64,000 bases of DNA from assembly GCA_021186555.1 (NCBI GenBank), contig JAJKFL010000004.1, forward strand, positions 11,972,001-12,036,000, read 5' to 3'. The translations under genes and the position numbers were made by a program. This document shows, piece by piece, positions 33,942 to 45,483 of the stretch. The DNA comes from Reticulitermes speratus (taxonomy: Eukaryota > Arthropoda > Insecta > Blattodea > Rhinotermitidae). Numbering within the stretch: position 1 is the stretch's first letter; each line of letters begins with the position of its first letter. The notes under the pieces are model-generated. The model saw only the letters and a program-made list of their open reading frames with translations. It had not been told where the DNA came from and did no database searches.

Positions 33942-33984
33942 CCTCCTATATGTTTCGGCCTTTACATGGTTATCCTCAGGGAGG
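33942..33984 (-). ncRNA. Hammerhead-ribozyme-like motif, helix II damaged
   Basis: Minus strand: CCTCC, CTGAGGA, T, AACC...GGCC, GAAAC, AT, ATA, GGAGG. Helix I CCTCC/GGAGG is a perfect 5 bp. Two G-to-A changes weaken helix II, and GTA has become ATA. It lies about 75 bases left of the 21-bp array. Confidence 0.65.
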
Positions 33985-34056
33985 TCTCAAAAAAGGAATA
34001 CAATAATGATAAGATTCTGTTAAAGATGTGTTTTGATGGTGTTATTGTTGGGTTAG

Positions 34057-35069
34057 GCACCGCGCTATCGATATGTTGCACTGTGCTATCGATATATTGC
34101 ACCGTGCTATCGATATGTTGCACCGTGCTATCGATATGTTGCACTGTGCTATCGAAATGTTGCACTGTGCTATCGATATGTTGCACCGTGCTATCGATAC
34201 GTTGCACCGTGCTATCGATATGTTGCACCGTGCTATCGATATGTTGCACTGTGCTATCGATATGTTGCACTGTGCTATCGATATGTTGCACCGTGCTATC
34301 GATATGTTGCACCGTGCTATCGATATGTTGCACCGTGCTATCGATATGTTGCACTGTACTATCGATATGTTGCACCGTGCTATCGATATGTTGCACTGTG
34401 CTATCGATAAGTTGCACTGTGCTATCGATATGTTGCACCGTGTTATCGATATGTTGCACTGTGCTATCGATATGTTGCACCGTGCTATCGATATGTTGCA
34501 CTGTGCTATCGATATGTTGCACTGTGCTATCGATATGTTGCACCATGCTATCGATATGTTGCACCGTGCTATCGATATGTTGCACTGTGCTATCGATATG
34601 TTGCACCGTGCTATCGATATGTTGCACTGTGCTATCGATATGTTGCACTGTGGTATCGATATGTTGCACCGTGCTATCGATATGTTGCACTGTGCTATCG
34701 ATATGTTGCACCGTGCTATCGATATGTTGCACCGTGCTATCGATATGTTGCACTGTGCTATCGATATGTTGCACTGTGCTATCGATATGTTGCACCGTGC
34801 TATCGATATGTTGCACCGTGCTATCGATATGTTGCACCGTGCTATCGATATGTTGCACCGTGCTATCGATATGTTGCACCGTGCTATCGATATGTTGCAC
34901 CGTGCTATCGATATGTTGCACCGTGCTATCGATATGTTGCACCGTGCTATCGATATGTTGCACTGTGCTATCGATATGTTGCACTGTGCTATCGATATGT
35001 TGCACTGTGCTATCGATATGTTGCACCGTGCTATCGATATGTTGCACTGTTGTATCGATATGTTGCACG
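34057..35069. repeat. Minisatellite, 21-bp unit, about 48 copies
   Basis: Unit: GCTATCGATATGTTGCACCG-T. Most units differ only at one base, CACCGTG versus CACTGTG. The unit has no stop codon in several frames on either strand, giving artefactual frames of 334-531 codons. Each unit has an ATCGAT palindrome. Confidence 0.97.
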
Positions 35070-35307
35070 GAACATAAAAAAACATTAAATTTGCAAATGC
35101 CCAACAGCGAAAGACGACCCACACCTCACACGCACATCTTAGACACAATCTGCCATTACTGTATTCCTTTATTTGATTACATAAAATCGCACTGTAAAAA
35201 TGACATAACGTTACTTTCCTTGAGTCTGCACTTATTGAACATCTGGTCTGGGTGCTGCGTAGCACAGAAAATCGCAAAGTTTCGCACAGGCACGCAACAA
35301 CGTAACA
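35070..35307. other. Unassigned interval
   Basis: Nothing recognised. Confidence 0.4.
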
Positions 35308-35533
35308 CACAATCAATGTCTTATCACCAACTAAATGCACTTTATTTTAAAAACCAATATAAGGTTTTTTTAACATTTTAAAACCCTCTACATATGTTTC
35401 GGGTCTCTAGAAAGCCATCTTCAGGTGGCTTTCTAGAGACCCGAAACATATGTAGGGGGTTTTTAAAATGTTTAAAAAAACCCTATATTGGTTTTTTTAA
35501 ATAAAGTGCATTTAGTTGGTGATAAGACATTGA
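35308..35533. repeat. Fold-back hammerhead-type element, near-perfect palindrome
   Basis: CAATGTCTTATCACCAACTA at the left is mirrored by TAGTTGGTGATAAGACATTG at the right. The arms run inward through AAATGCACTTTATT to a tip at 35424-35425. The sequence after the right end (ATTAGTGAAAATGCACGGTG) is shared with 43210-43430. Confidence 0.9.
35385..35428 (-). ncRNA. Hammerhead-ribozyme-like motif
   Basis: Minus strand: CCAC, CTGAAGA, T, helix II GG-TTTC... with imperfect pairing to GACCC, GAAAC, ATAT, GTA, GAGG. Helix I has three of four pairs. The opposite arm keeps GAAAC-ATAT-GTA but lacks CTGANGA. Confidence 0.58.
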
Positions 35534-35570
35534 TTAGTGAAAATGCACGGTGATCTTAGAAAAAAAAAAC

Positions 35571-36393
35571 GTAAGACAAAGTTTTCCACCTGGTTACAAA
35601 CTGCGTAGTCCTACTACATTTTTGCTGTAACTGTACTCTGATAAGCTAAAGGTGTCTTAATTTGTTTACCTTTGTAGCTGGTTTACATACCTGATGCGAC
35701 ATCAATGCAAAGGCTATTAAGGCCTTGAGAAATCTGCCGCTTGGATAAGACGCAACGCCAACTACTCTAATCAGCACTTGCTTTGAACCTACTGCAGGGA
35801 TGGAGGAAACTGGGGGCATGTCGGAAGTGGAATATACACCCTGAGGGGGAGTCACAGGTCGTGGCGAGATCCGCGGTCTTGAGTCGTTGTATCGACGGCG
35901 AGTTCCTTAGAATTTAGAAATATTTTTTGTTTCGATAATTCAGGCATTCTAGGACGTGAAGCTATGTTGTTGTAATATTTCCGACGTTTAGAAAGAAAGA
36001 TGTTCTTTCGAAACGTCGGGAAATATTAACCCAGACGCACAGCGTCGCATCGAATAAGATACGGGTCGTCAATACAACCGCTGCGCGAACTTAAAAGTTG
36101 CATAAATATTTTTTTCTTTAAAATTGTGAACCAGTTCATGGACCCTAAAAAAAATCTACTTTAAAAATGTAATAAGATAATACGACAGTCTGTATTTGGC
36201 TGATAGCGACATGTTCCAATCACGATTTTACTAAATGTACACTACGTGACTCCTGTTTCGGCAAAGTCATAACCGCAATACCGACTGAATTCATAGGCAC
36301 ACTTACCTCTCACTGTCGTTTATTGCTTCCAACTTCTGGTTATTTTAACAACTACACAAGAACATACACATAAAATCATAAAACGTGTTTCTC
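35571..36393. other. Unassigned interval with a GAAACGTCGG fragment
   Basis: CCGACGTTTAGAAAG ... CTTTCGAAACGTCGG (about 35970-36019) forms a small inverted repeat. Otherwise nothing recognised. Confidence 0.45.
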
Positions 36394-36605
36394 ACGAGGT
36401 TTGGCAATTAAGTAACGAGACTATGCTGAAAAATACTTTGTTAATGAAATTATTTTATTTGCAATTTATCCCCTTTCACAGTAATTTCCATCGGAATGTA
36501 TATATGGCTCCAAGCGAACCTCCCAGTCCTTGAAGCAACTCCTGAAGACATTTTGTGAGACTTCTTTAAATACTCTGCCACGCTGTCCATATCTCTCACT
36601 AACAA
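36394..36605 (-). pseudogene. Mariner transposase 3' end with terminal repeat
   Basis: The minus strand encodes a transposase C terminus that includes CFKDWEVRLEPYIHSDGNY and a stop at 36466-36468. It resembles the mariner C terminus pattern CF.DWK.RW...I...GDYF. The end at about 36394 reads CGAGGTTTGGCAATTAAGTA, a plausible terminal inverted repeat. The rest of the element is absent to the right. It is a different family from the 18.2-kb element. Confidence 0.72.
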
Positions 36606-37559
36606 AACCAAAATTTCGTTAGCAGTTTTTTCATTTTTAGTAGAAATGTGACGTTATTCGTAGCTGCTGTTTTTTATGAAGAATGATTGCGACAAGGTAA
36701 AAAGTTTATAAGAATATATTACTCGACACTACGTGAACGGAGCAGAGCGTGGTTTGGCAAGCTACTGGGAGACATACACTGTGTACATACACTCTGGTGA
36801 ATAAAGGCCAAGGTCAGAAGCTGCGTGCGCAGCCTCGCTATTCAATATTCACACTTCGCTTTACAGGGTACATTATGTTCCTACAGGGACTCAGTTACAA
36901 TCATTATTATCCATATCTCTACATATTTTATTCAAAATTAACAAAAATAATAAATTTTATGAATTCTGAACTGTTTTGTAAATACGTATTGTATTCTGAA
37001 ACGAACATCGTATTAAAATCACACGTTATATAAAAATGTAGGAAACTTTATAAAACAGCTCTGTATTTCAAACGTTTTGACAGTCAGTTACCCTAAATAT
37101 TACCTACGTAGCCTCTTGCTTTGTTCCATACAGTTATAAGAATTACAGCAGAATTAAGAATTTTGTGTTTGTAACGGCAAAGCAGTGTGTTTTCTGCGAG
37201 AATTAAATTAATTCTCAACAACAAATTCAAGCAGCTCTAAGACATAACGCACACACGTTTAAAATACCCAAATGGGTGTTACTGATAATTCTGATTTAAG
37301 TAATTTTGTTCAATAAGGAACCGCTTCACCTCAGGACGTATAAATTACCTACTCTTCCCACACTAATTAAAAAGCTAGACAACGGCTAAGCGGTAAGTAT
37401 TTGTCAGACACAGTGCAGCAGGTGTTTACGTCACACAACGGAATTACTGACAGCAGGGTCATAGCAACAATGTGTCGGCAAGTGTTAGAGGTACTGGACA
37501 CCCCTTGTTTGGATGTGACTATGCCCACTAAACCAACCAACCGACTGACACTGAACTTA
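36606..37559. other. Unassigned interval
   Basis: AT-rich. The frame at 36749-37033 is not recognised. Confidence 0.4.
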
Positions 37560-37962
37560 CTTGACTGACTGAGTGACTTACTGAACTGAGAGACTTACTG
37601 AGTGACTTACTGACTGAGAGACTTACTGACTGAGTGACTTACTGACTGATGAGTGACTTACTGACTGAGTGACTTACTGACTGATTGAGTGACTTACTGA
37701 CTGAGTGACTTACTGACTGATTGAGTGACTTACTGACTGAGTGACTTACTGATTGAGTGACGTACTGACTGATTGATGATTGAGTGACTTACGATGATGA
37801 TGACTGACTGTTGAGTGACTCGACTGAGTGACTTACTGACTGAGTGATGACTGACTGATTGAGTGACTTACTGACTGACTTACACTACTAGACTGAGTGA
37901 TTGACTGACTGATTGAGTGATTACTGACTGAGTGACTGACTGACTGACTGACTGACTGACTG
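37560..37962. repeat. Irregular minisatellite of GAGTGACTTACTGACTGA
   Basis: Units of about 16-20 bases built from ACTGA, GTGACTTACTGACT and TTGAGTGA. Phase is disturbed by many indels. It ends in a pure (ACTG)n run. Confidence 0.9.
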
Positions 37963-38159
37963 ACGACCCACTAACTAACCAACCAGCCAATCAAATAACT
38001 CCACGGAGCGACCTTCTTATGAAGCTAATATTTAACCCGCCAGGAAAGAAATTTCCCTCATTTCATGTAAGCCGATGTCTGACCACAAGCACACGAGTCC
38101 ATCAACTCCCGATCTCCTTAGCCACATAAATACAGTCCACGCTCTCTCATCATATTTAC

Positions 38160-38257
38160 TTACGATTCATTTTAATATTATCCTCCAAACTACACTTAGG
38201 TATTCCAACTAGTTTCTTTCCTTCAGCTTTCCCCACAATATCTCTGTATGAATTTCT
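38160..38257 (-). pseudogene. LINE ORF C-terminal tail fragment
   Basis: The minus strand is open and encodes SYRDIVGKAEGKKLVG then IPKCSLEDNIKMNRK. This aligns with the common insect LINE tail Y.ILVGKPEGKRPLGRP.. RWEDNIKMDLR. It is about 33 codons long, with flanks too decayed to extend. Confidence 0.75.
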
Positions 38258-39002
38258 CTTCTACCATTAAAATTCCAGAAACAGAAACGAAAAATACGCA
38301 CCCCGGAACTCTTAAAAAGGTCACAGAACTTAACAAGCCAACGTGAATTAACGGATTCATTTCCGTGAACACCAACGCTAGTGACTATTGCTCAGATCCT
38401 GCCTAATTCCATTGCAAAAACTAAAGCAGATCCCGTTTTCGCGCTGCAACGTTTCGTGGGGGGGGGGGAGGGGGGTTGGGGGCTCTACTGGAGACCAGAG
38501 CCCCATCTGGGCATTCTAATGCGCCAATGTTTAACGGATGACCGGACGGTATCACAGAGCGCGTACGGGAGAATAATGGACGGACGGAAGTTTACAGGAC
38601 ACAAAGCTTTGTGTGCATCACACACCGCATTAGCATGATACGTAAGGTCCTCAAATTGTAAAGAAACCTCTTCCGAGAACTCCAGTAAGAGTTTACACTG
38701 AACAGCGGTAAAGTGGGTCACCGGAGAACTCGCTGCGAGAAATAAATAAACCATAATAATACAATGCACCAGTCCACCAATGACATCTTTAGAGTTTTCG
38801 TGGACATTCTTCCTTTGTCTTGTAAGTTTTAATGAAGGAACAAAACTTTTTCTTTATTCATTAAGGAACGGAAATCTATTTCTACCTCCGGAATGGCTTG
38901 TTCGTTCTTTTAAACACACAAGGGAAAAGTGCGTTACAAAGACGTCTGGAGTTATCAGCGTCCGACTGGCTGGTACTCTCAACAGAAGCTGTTCTGAAAC
39001 AC
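38258..39002. other. Unassigned interval with G-rich tract
   Basis: A run of 11 G plus further G blocks at 38458-38483. No gene recognised. Confidence 0.45.
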
Positions 39003-40002
39003 TTAAAAACCCAACGATTACTATACGTACCGCCAGGTTTAACATTCACAAATTCTACGTTCTGCCCACACAGTGTATTTATTATGTGGATCCAAACAAC
39101 GCGTTATTCACGTAACATTACTGACTGGTTTTATAACTGAGACGAGTTTTTACCCGTACGACTGTATTTATGTGTTTTGTGTGGATCTCAGAACAAACAG
39201 CGATTATTTCACTGTACAACATTAACTGACTGGTTTGTATAACTGAGACGGAGTGTTTACTGCGCGGTACGGACTGTATTTATGTGTTTTGTGTGGATCT
39301 CAGAACAAACAGCGATTATTTCACTGTACAACATTAACTGACTGGTTTGTATAACTGAGACGGAGTGTGTTTACTGCGCGGTACGGACTGTATTTATGTG
39401 TTTTGTGTGGATCTCAGAACAAACAGCGATTATTTCACTGTACAACATTAACTGACTGGTTTGTATAACTGAGACGGAGGTGTTTACTGCGCGGTACGGA
39501 CTGTATTTATGTGTTTTGTGTGGATCTCAGAACAAACAGCGATTATTTCACTGTACAACATTAACTGACTGGTTTGTATAACTGAGACGGAGTGTGTTTA
39601 CTGCGCGGTACGGACTGTATTTATGTGTTTTGTGTGGATCTCAGAACAAACAGCGATTATTTCACTGTACAACATTAACTGACTGGTTTGTATAACTGAG
39701 ACGGAGTGTGTTTACTGCGCGGTACGGACTGTATTTATGTGTTTTGTGTGGATCTCAGAACAAACAGCGATTATTTCACTGTACAACATTAACTGACTGG
39801 TTTGTATAACTGAGACGGAGTGTGTTTACTGCGCGGTACGGACTGTATTTATGTGTTTTGTGTGGATCTCAGAACAAACAGCCATTATTTCACTGTACAA
39901 CATTAACTGACTGGTTTGTATAACTGAGACGGAGTGTGTTTACTGCGCGGTACGAACTGGATCTTTATATATAATTTAGCTTAATGTCAGTCTACAAACG
40001 AC
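39003..40002. mobile_element. TTAA-type element carrying a 114-bp satellite array (copy B)
   Basis: About eight units (39075-39957), same order of flanks as copy A. The first unit has several deletions, and the following seven are almost identical to each other. A TTAA occurs at 39003-39006, but both terminal repeats are degraded. Confidence 0.8.
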
Positions 40003-40329
40003 ACACGCACCCTGTTGTCAGAGAGGGCACTAGAAGACCATTCGACACTAATATTCACGAATAGATTAATATTTATTCATGAGCCCCAAACGGGCCTGGA
40101 TGTCAGGAAATGCTGTCGGACAGACGGGCAGCCGTAGTTCCGCTCCGATTGACTGATTTAATCTTCAGAGGCTTAAACGTATACTTTATGACCTTAAACA
40201 GGAAGCCATAATTCGCATTACACGGAAGATACAGGAGACAATAAAACATTACAAATTGAAATACTCCGTTTGCCCATTCGACGTTAAACTAAATTTTACA
40301 AGGCAAACTTCTCCCTATAACAGGCCATA
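40003..40329. other. Unassigned interval
   Basis: Nothing recognised. Confidence 0.4.
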
Positions 40330-40520
40330 AAGGCTTAAAGAGAAGTATGTATGACTCTACTCTTTCTTTAACCTCGTCGCTAGATGCGGGTGGGTAATCA
40401 ACACCACGCCTCGGCCGCTTTACCCCTGGTTATGACCCGGTACCCGTTGTACAGGGGGGCTGGGTGGGCCCCAGGGCCGGTCTGGACGGGTGCAGAAAAT
40501 CTCGCCCTCGCCGGGGACAC
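40330..40520 (-). mobile_element. SINE family S3, head-truncated
   Basis: TACTCTTTCTTTAACCTCG, CGGCCGCTTTACCCC, GTCTGGACGGGTGCAG and TCTCGCCC match the body of 14857-15140 in reverse. The tRNA-like head is missing after about 40515. Confidence 0.78.
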
Positions 40521-42085
40521 GTTACATCTACGGAACGTAAATTAACAATATTTAAAAAAAAATACAATTATTTTAGACATGCAAGTGGCTCCGTTGATTA
40601 ACTGAGACAGCAACACAGATTGAAGAAAGACTCCTCAGGTAACTCGAGTAAGAATGAACTTTACCCAAATGATATGCATAAGTTCAGTTCATACCTCACA
40701 GTGAACACATTATGTACATTATGGAACCAATAAATTGATGTTTATGGGGAAATGTCGGTAATTATTGACAGAGGTACGTATATACATGACGAGGGCAAAG
40801 ACACAAGACAGTGAACAGGAAGCGGTTGAACACAGCAGTGGATGAACAGAATTTGCAGGTTCAGTGTTAACCACCCAACCAACTTAACTCGCTAACTAAC
40901 TCCACGGAGTTGAGCCCTTCCCGAGAACTTAGTTATTCCTCAGGCACTCGTGTAAATCCCTGCATTTCATGGGACCTGAACGTTCACTACATTGTCGATA
41001 AAAGCCCCCCCATCTGTCTTTATGAAGAGCCAGATGAGTCCAGTTTACATAATCGCATCAGTTAAATAAAATACATTTGTTAAAAATAAATTTTTAGTTT
41101 AAATAGCTAGTGACTTAGTATGTTTACAGTGATTGCAAATAATGCTGTTATGGCAGCTCAGTTTCGAAGGTCACGTGTTCGGAGCTTTACGATTGCAAAG
41201 ACAGAACAACAAGCACAAAGCGACAGTACACTTCAGCGTGAAGTTGTAAAACATCTGATAGTAATATTCGGCTCTGTGTTCCTGTCAATATCCTTTGCTG
41301 TATAATTTATTTTTTTCGCAAAATCTTTCGGGCATAAACACTCACTCACACTGCAATAACTTTCAGTTTACAGACATTTTCTACAGGTGATGAGAGTTGC
41401 GAGAAATAAATGACAGAGCAACATATATTCCTTGTATTTGACGAGCAAAATGCATTAAAATAATATTATAAGTATAACGCAAAGCTCAAGGATTGACAAT
41501 GTTTCGTAAAACGCGACGCCAAGTTACGAATTTAACAGGTTTTTAAAGAGAATATTTTTCATAGAACTCTTAGCGATAACAACATATAAATTTCTTTACA
41601 CTGAACAGAATTCTGTGCACAGAATTCGAATTTCAGCAATTTAATTCCCTATACAGGCGCCCGGCTCGCATTCCGATATTCATCTGTCGTCGAATCAGGA
41701 GCTAAAAATAGAAATATTGCTGGAAGTAATAAAGCGAAGAAGAAGAAGAAGAAGAGACACACGGAAGTCTACAAAAATAAGATAACGATATCATTTTCTG
41801 TTTTCGCCCTACGGAAAATAAAATTATCTTCATGTTATATTCCAGGAAATTGTCTGTATGAATGCAATGTCAGAGGGAAAATAAACTAAGAAATTTAACA
41901 TATAAACGTTTTACCGATTCCTCTAGTTATTGCATTCTTTACGTTTCTCGCAAATTCGCGAGAAAGGAGAGACAGAAATCTGTAGCTTCCCATAATAAGC
42001 AAATTATATATACGTTTTTTGCAGAGGGCAGTTATCGCTTACTGTAGACTTGGCCGAAGTTTTGTCATGTGCACTGGTACATATA
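40521..42085. other. Unassigned interval
   Basis: About 1.5 kb with no recognised gene or repeat. (GAA)n-like text at 41738-41755. The 61-codon frames at 41120-41305 and 41862-42047 are not recognised. Confidence 0.4.
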
Positions 42086-42672
42086 CAGGGCATACACAAA
42101 AGAATGGTGCGGTTTCAAAAGTGAATAAAAAATTTATGTCTCACATTACACGGGCACAACATACACCGTCAGCGGCGGCAACTGTCCAAGTTTCTCATTT
42201 GGTAATTACAAGCCTTCAATGTATGCACCCTGGGTCACACGACACACATCCACACGGTAATGAAACTCCCCAGCGCTGGATCGGACGTGCTGCTGCAAAT
42301 GGAGACAAGAACCTTCTCCCTTGGCCACCCCGTTCGCCAGATCTTACACCGTGCGATTTCTTTCTTTGGGGGTTCGTTAAAGACAGCGTTTATGTACCAC
42401 CATTGCCCACGTCCATCCATGAAATTCGTGATCGGATAACGCATGCACTGCAGGCCATTACAGCTGACATGCTACACCGGGTCTGGGATGAGTTTGATTA
42501 CCGTGTGGATGTGCGTCGTGTGACCCAGGGTGCATACATTGAAGGATTGTAATTACCAAATGAGAAACTTGGACAGTTGCCGCCGCTGATGGTGTATGTT
42601 GTGCCCGTGTAAGGTGAGAAATACATTTTTTATTCACTTTTGAAACCGCACCATTCTTTTGTGTATGCATTG
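42086..42672. mobile_element. Snap-back mariner derivative, 587 bp
   Basis: Both ends carry the 18.2-kb mariner's terminal repeat, flanked by TA (42084-42085, 42673-42674). The left 183 bases (to about 42268) are the inverted copy of the right 183 bases (from about 42490), including the last codons of the transposase. The 220-base middle is transposase C-terminal code in plus orientation. The N-terminal two thirds are gone. Confidence 0.92.
42271..42552 (+). pseudogene. Mariner-like transposase, C-terminal third only
   Basis: Encodes PQRWIGRAAANGD through SPDLTPCDFFLWG to the stop after AYIEGL. The third catalytic Asp (PCDFF) is present, but the first two and the DNA-binding region are missing. 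It is intact relative to the frameshifted 18.3-kb copy over the same region, so it supports the reading there. Non-functional on its own. Confidence 0.9.
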
Positions 42673-42674
42673 TA

Positions 42675-43209
42675 TTTAAAATTCGCATAGACTGAATGAG
42701 GAATTATCATCTTCACAAAAATCTTTTCACAATTCCGCCTAATGCATCTGTGATACACATTCGTATATACAGGGTGTGCTGTATGAGTTATGCCAAAATT
42801 CAGGATGTAATCATATGAATACTTTTGAGTTAAAAATGCCAGATTATGAAGTGTTACATTGCTACAAGCATTTTATGTTTCAGGATGACGGACGGTATCA
42901 GTTGATATGAACCACCTTCAAGCTTACCCACACGTCTGGCAAACAGTACTGCCTTGTAGACGGGCAGGTTTGTGCATACAGAAGTGCAGAGACCATTGTG
43001 AACAGTAATTAGTGTAACATAACAATATTGACGTTCTTTTATGATTTTATGTAAACGAAACTGGTTTTGTTCCGTGACGTGACGTAACTACGTAATAATG
43101 ACACATTTTTTGTGGTTATTACCAGACACACAATTATCTTTTCACGTGCATACAGTAGGGTAAGATATTAAACAAAATTCAATTAATACAAAAATTAAAT
43201 TTTCCTGAC
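42675..43209. other. Unassigned interval
   Basis: At 42769 TACAGGGTGTGCTGTATGAG could be the end of another TA-flanked element, but no partner was found. Confidence 0.35.
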
Positions 43210-43430
43210 CTCACCAATGTCTTATCACCAACTAAATGCACTTTATTAAAAAAATATATAAGGTTTTTTTAAAAAACATTTAAAAACCCCTACATGTTTC
43301 GGCTCTCTAGATTGATTTTTAAATGTTTTTTTTAAAAAAAAACCTTATATTGTTTTTTTTTTAAATAAAGTGCATTTAGTTGGTGATAAGACATTGATTA
43401 GTGAAAATGCACGGTGATCTTAGAATAAAG
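43210..43430. repeat. Fold-back element, tip deleted
   Basis: Ends GTCTTATCACCAACTAAATG and CATTTAGTTGGTGATAAGAC as at 35308-35533. The tip keeps CTACATGTTTCGGCTCTCTA, but the CTGANGA half and one arm's core are lost. Confidence 0.85.
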
Positions 43431-44599
43431 TTCTTCCTGACCTGTTTGACAATTAAGATGAAGACACTACGATCTTTCGAAACGTCGGGTACCACTCGCC
43501 CAATGACATAGCGTCACATCTCAAAAGACTTCAATCATCAGCAGCACCGTTGCCAGAAGCTACAGTCTCACGACCTTACCAACTCCAATGCAGAAACCAA
43601 ACATCTCAGTAAGTTTCAGAGAGGAAACACACACGGCCATACAAACAAGGCCTTCCCACTTTGCGTTCGTTCTGTGTGAGTTCACTCGGAGTAATGGTGA
43701 TGGATTTGTGGCAAGTCGTAGCTACTTGAAAGGACTGCAAGTGTCTTGCAGGACGTCTAGTGCAGAAGGGGACGAAGAATAGAAGGAGAATGTAGAATGA
43801 AAAGTTGTGGATATAAGCACGAGAAGAGACAGGTGTTTGGGAAGAGCTAGAAAATAACAGAATAAGAACTGCGAGTGAGTTGAAATGAGGAATATAAGGA
43901 GGAAAGGGAGAACAATAGGAGATGAGTAATAGTACGAGAAATAGAATAAACTGTAGCAGCAGATGAAGCGAGAGGTAGAAAGGGAGGAAAACAGAAGAAC
44001 ATGAGTAGGTGAGACACAAAACAAAGAGTGAGGAAAATTTCATGAGAATATGAAACAGAAAACTAGTGGGGAAAAAAACTAGCGATAGAAAGCTGAGATA
44101 AAAATTGAAGAGAATATGATAAAATATTTATTTACTTCTAGTTTGTTTTTAACGAAGCTCAGTAGCTCAGGCAACATAGTACCTAATGTTAAGAATATTA
44201 ATAAATACTGAATTGAAAAAATAATTGAAATGATGTACTAATGACCTATTTGAGGCACTATCACGGAACGTGCCTTAAATAAGCACAGGCAAACCACGAA
44301 CTATCTCAGTCAAGACAGTAGACACATCCTGACTGTAATTCGACTGCTGCTCCTGCCGAAACATGGCTGCCATGTCACAGCAATGCCACACTTGCACAAG
44401 CACTGCGGTCCTAGCTCACAGTGCCACTGCCTGTCTCATGTGCTATTACGTTCTTACAATCCACAATACCTTCCCCTGCTACCCCGACTGCCCCCTCCAT
44501 CTTCAGCTCCTTTTCACTCATTACTTGGTTATTTGTTTTCGGCTGTACCCGCGTTTAAACCGTTCAAGCCAACTGGTTATTATAATTACCAACACGGTT
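43431..44599. other. Interval with a GAAACGTCGG fragment and a purine-rich stretch
   Basis: TCTTTCGAAACGTCGGGT at about 43473. 43770-44110 is A/G-rich, giving Leu/Ser/Phe-rich artefactual frames on the minus strand (145 codons). 44340-44600 is a Pro/Tyr/Leu-coding frame on the plus strand with no recognised domain. Confidence 0.45.
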
Positions 44600-45483
44600 C
44601 ATTCTGCAGTCCGTCTTACAACAGGTCCGTAGCCTCTTCATTCTGCAGTCCGTCTTACAACAGGTCCGTAGCCTCTTCATTCTGTAGTCTGTGTTACGAC
44701 ATTTCCGTAGCCTCTCATTCTGTCAGTCTGTCTACGACAGGGTCCGTAGCCCTGACATCTGTATCTGTGTACGAATTTCGTAGCTCTTCAAATTCAGTAG
44801 TCTGTCTACGACAGGTCCCGTAGCCTCTTCATCTGCAGTCTGTCATTACGACAGTCCGTAGCCTCTTCATTCTGCAGACTGTTTAATACAGTCCAGCCTT
44901 TCATTCTGCAGTCCTGTCTTACGACAGGTCCGTAGCCTCTTCATTCTGCAGTCGTCTTACGACAGGTCCGTAGCCTCTTCATTCTGAGTCTGTCTTACAA
45001 CAGGTCCGTAGCCTTTCATTCTGTAGTCTGTCTTACGACAGGTCCGTAGCCTCTTCATTCTGTAGTCTGTGTTACGACAATTCCGTAGCCTCTTCATTCT
45101 GTAGTCTGTCTTACGACAGGTCCGTAGCCTCTTCATTCTGCAGTCTGTCTTACGACAGGTCCGTAGCCTCTTCATTCTGAGTCTGTCGTTACACAGGTCC
45201 GTAGCCTCTTCATTCTGCAGTCTGTCTTACGACAGGTCCGTAGCCTCTTCATTCTGCAGTCTGTCTTACACAGGTCCGTAGCCTCTTCATTCTGCAGTCT
45301 GTCTTACAACAGGTCCGTAGCCTCTTCATTCTGCAGTCTGTCTTACGACAGGTCCGTAGCCTCTTCATTCTGCAGTCTGTCTTACGACAGGTCCGTAGCC
45401 TCTTCATTCTGCAGTCTGTCTTACGACAGGTCCGTAGCCTCTTCAATCTGTAGTCTGTCTTACGACAGGTCCGTAGCCTCTTC
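44600..45483. repeat. Minisatellite, 39-bp unit, about 23 copies, derived from a LINE tail
   Basis: Unit: CATTCTGCAGTCTGTCTTAC-GACAGGTCCGTAGCCTCTT. On the minus strand one phase reads GRGYGPVVRQTAE, the last 13 residues of the LINE fragment directly to the right (45478-45721). The right-hand units are regular; those on the left carry many indels. Confidence 0.95.

Noticed and set aside
33786-35381. 531-codon plus-strand frame and 386-432-codon minus-strand frames
   Set aside because: They consist of a truncated SINE plus the 21-bp array. The unit is a multiple of three without stops on either strand, so long frames are expected by chance.
42019-42552. 177-codon frame as an intact gene
   Set aside because: The first half is the mariner terminal repeat and the second is the C-terminal third of the transposase in a snap-back element.
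43606-44043. 145-codon minus-strand frame with a hydrophobic N terminus (signal-peptide-like)
   Set aside because: Caused by a purine-rich plus strand that gives Leu/Phe/Ser codons. The same effect is seen at 22.9-23.5 kb.
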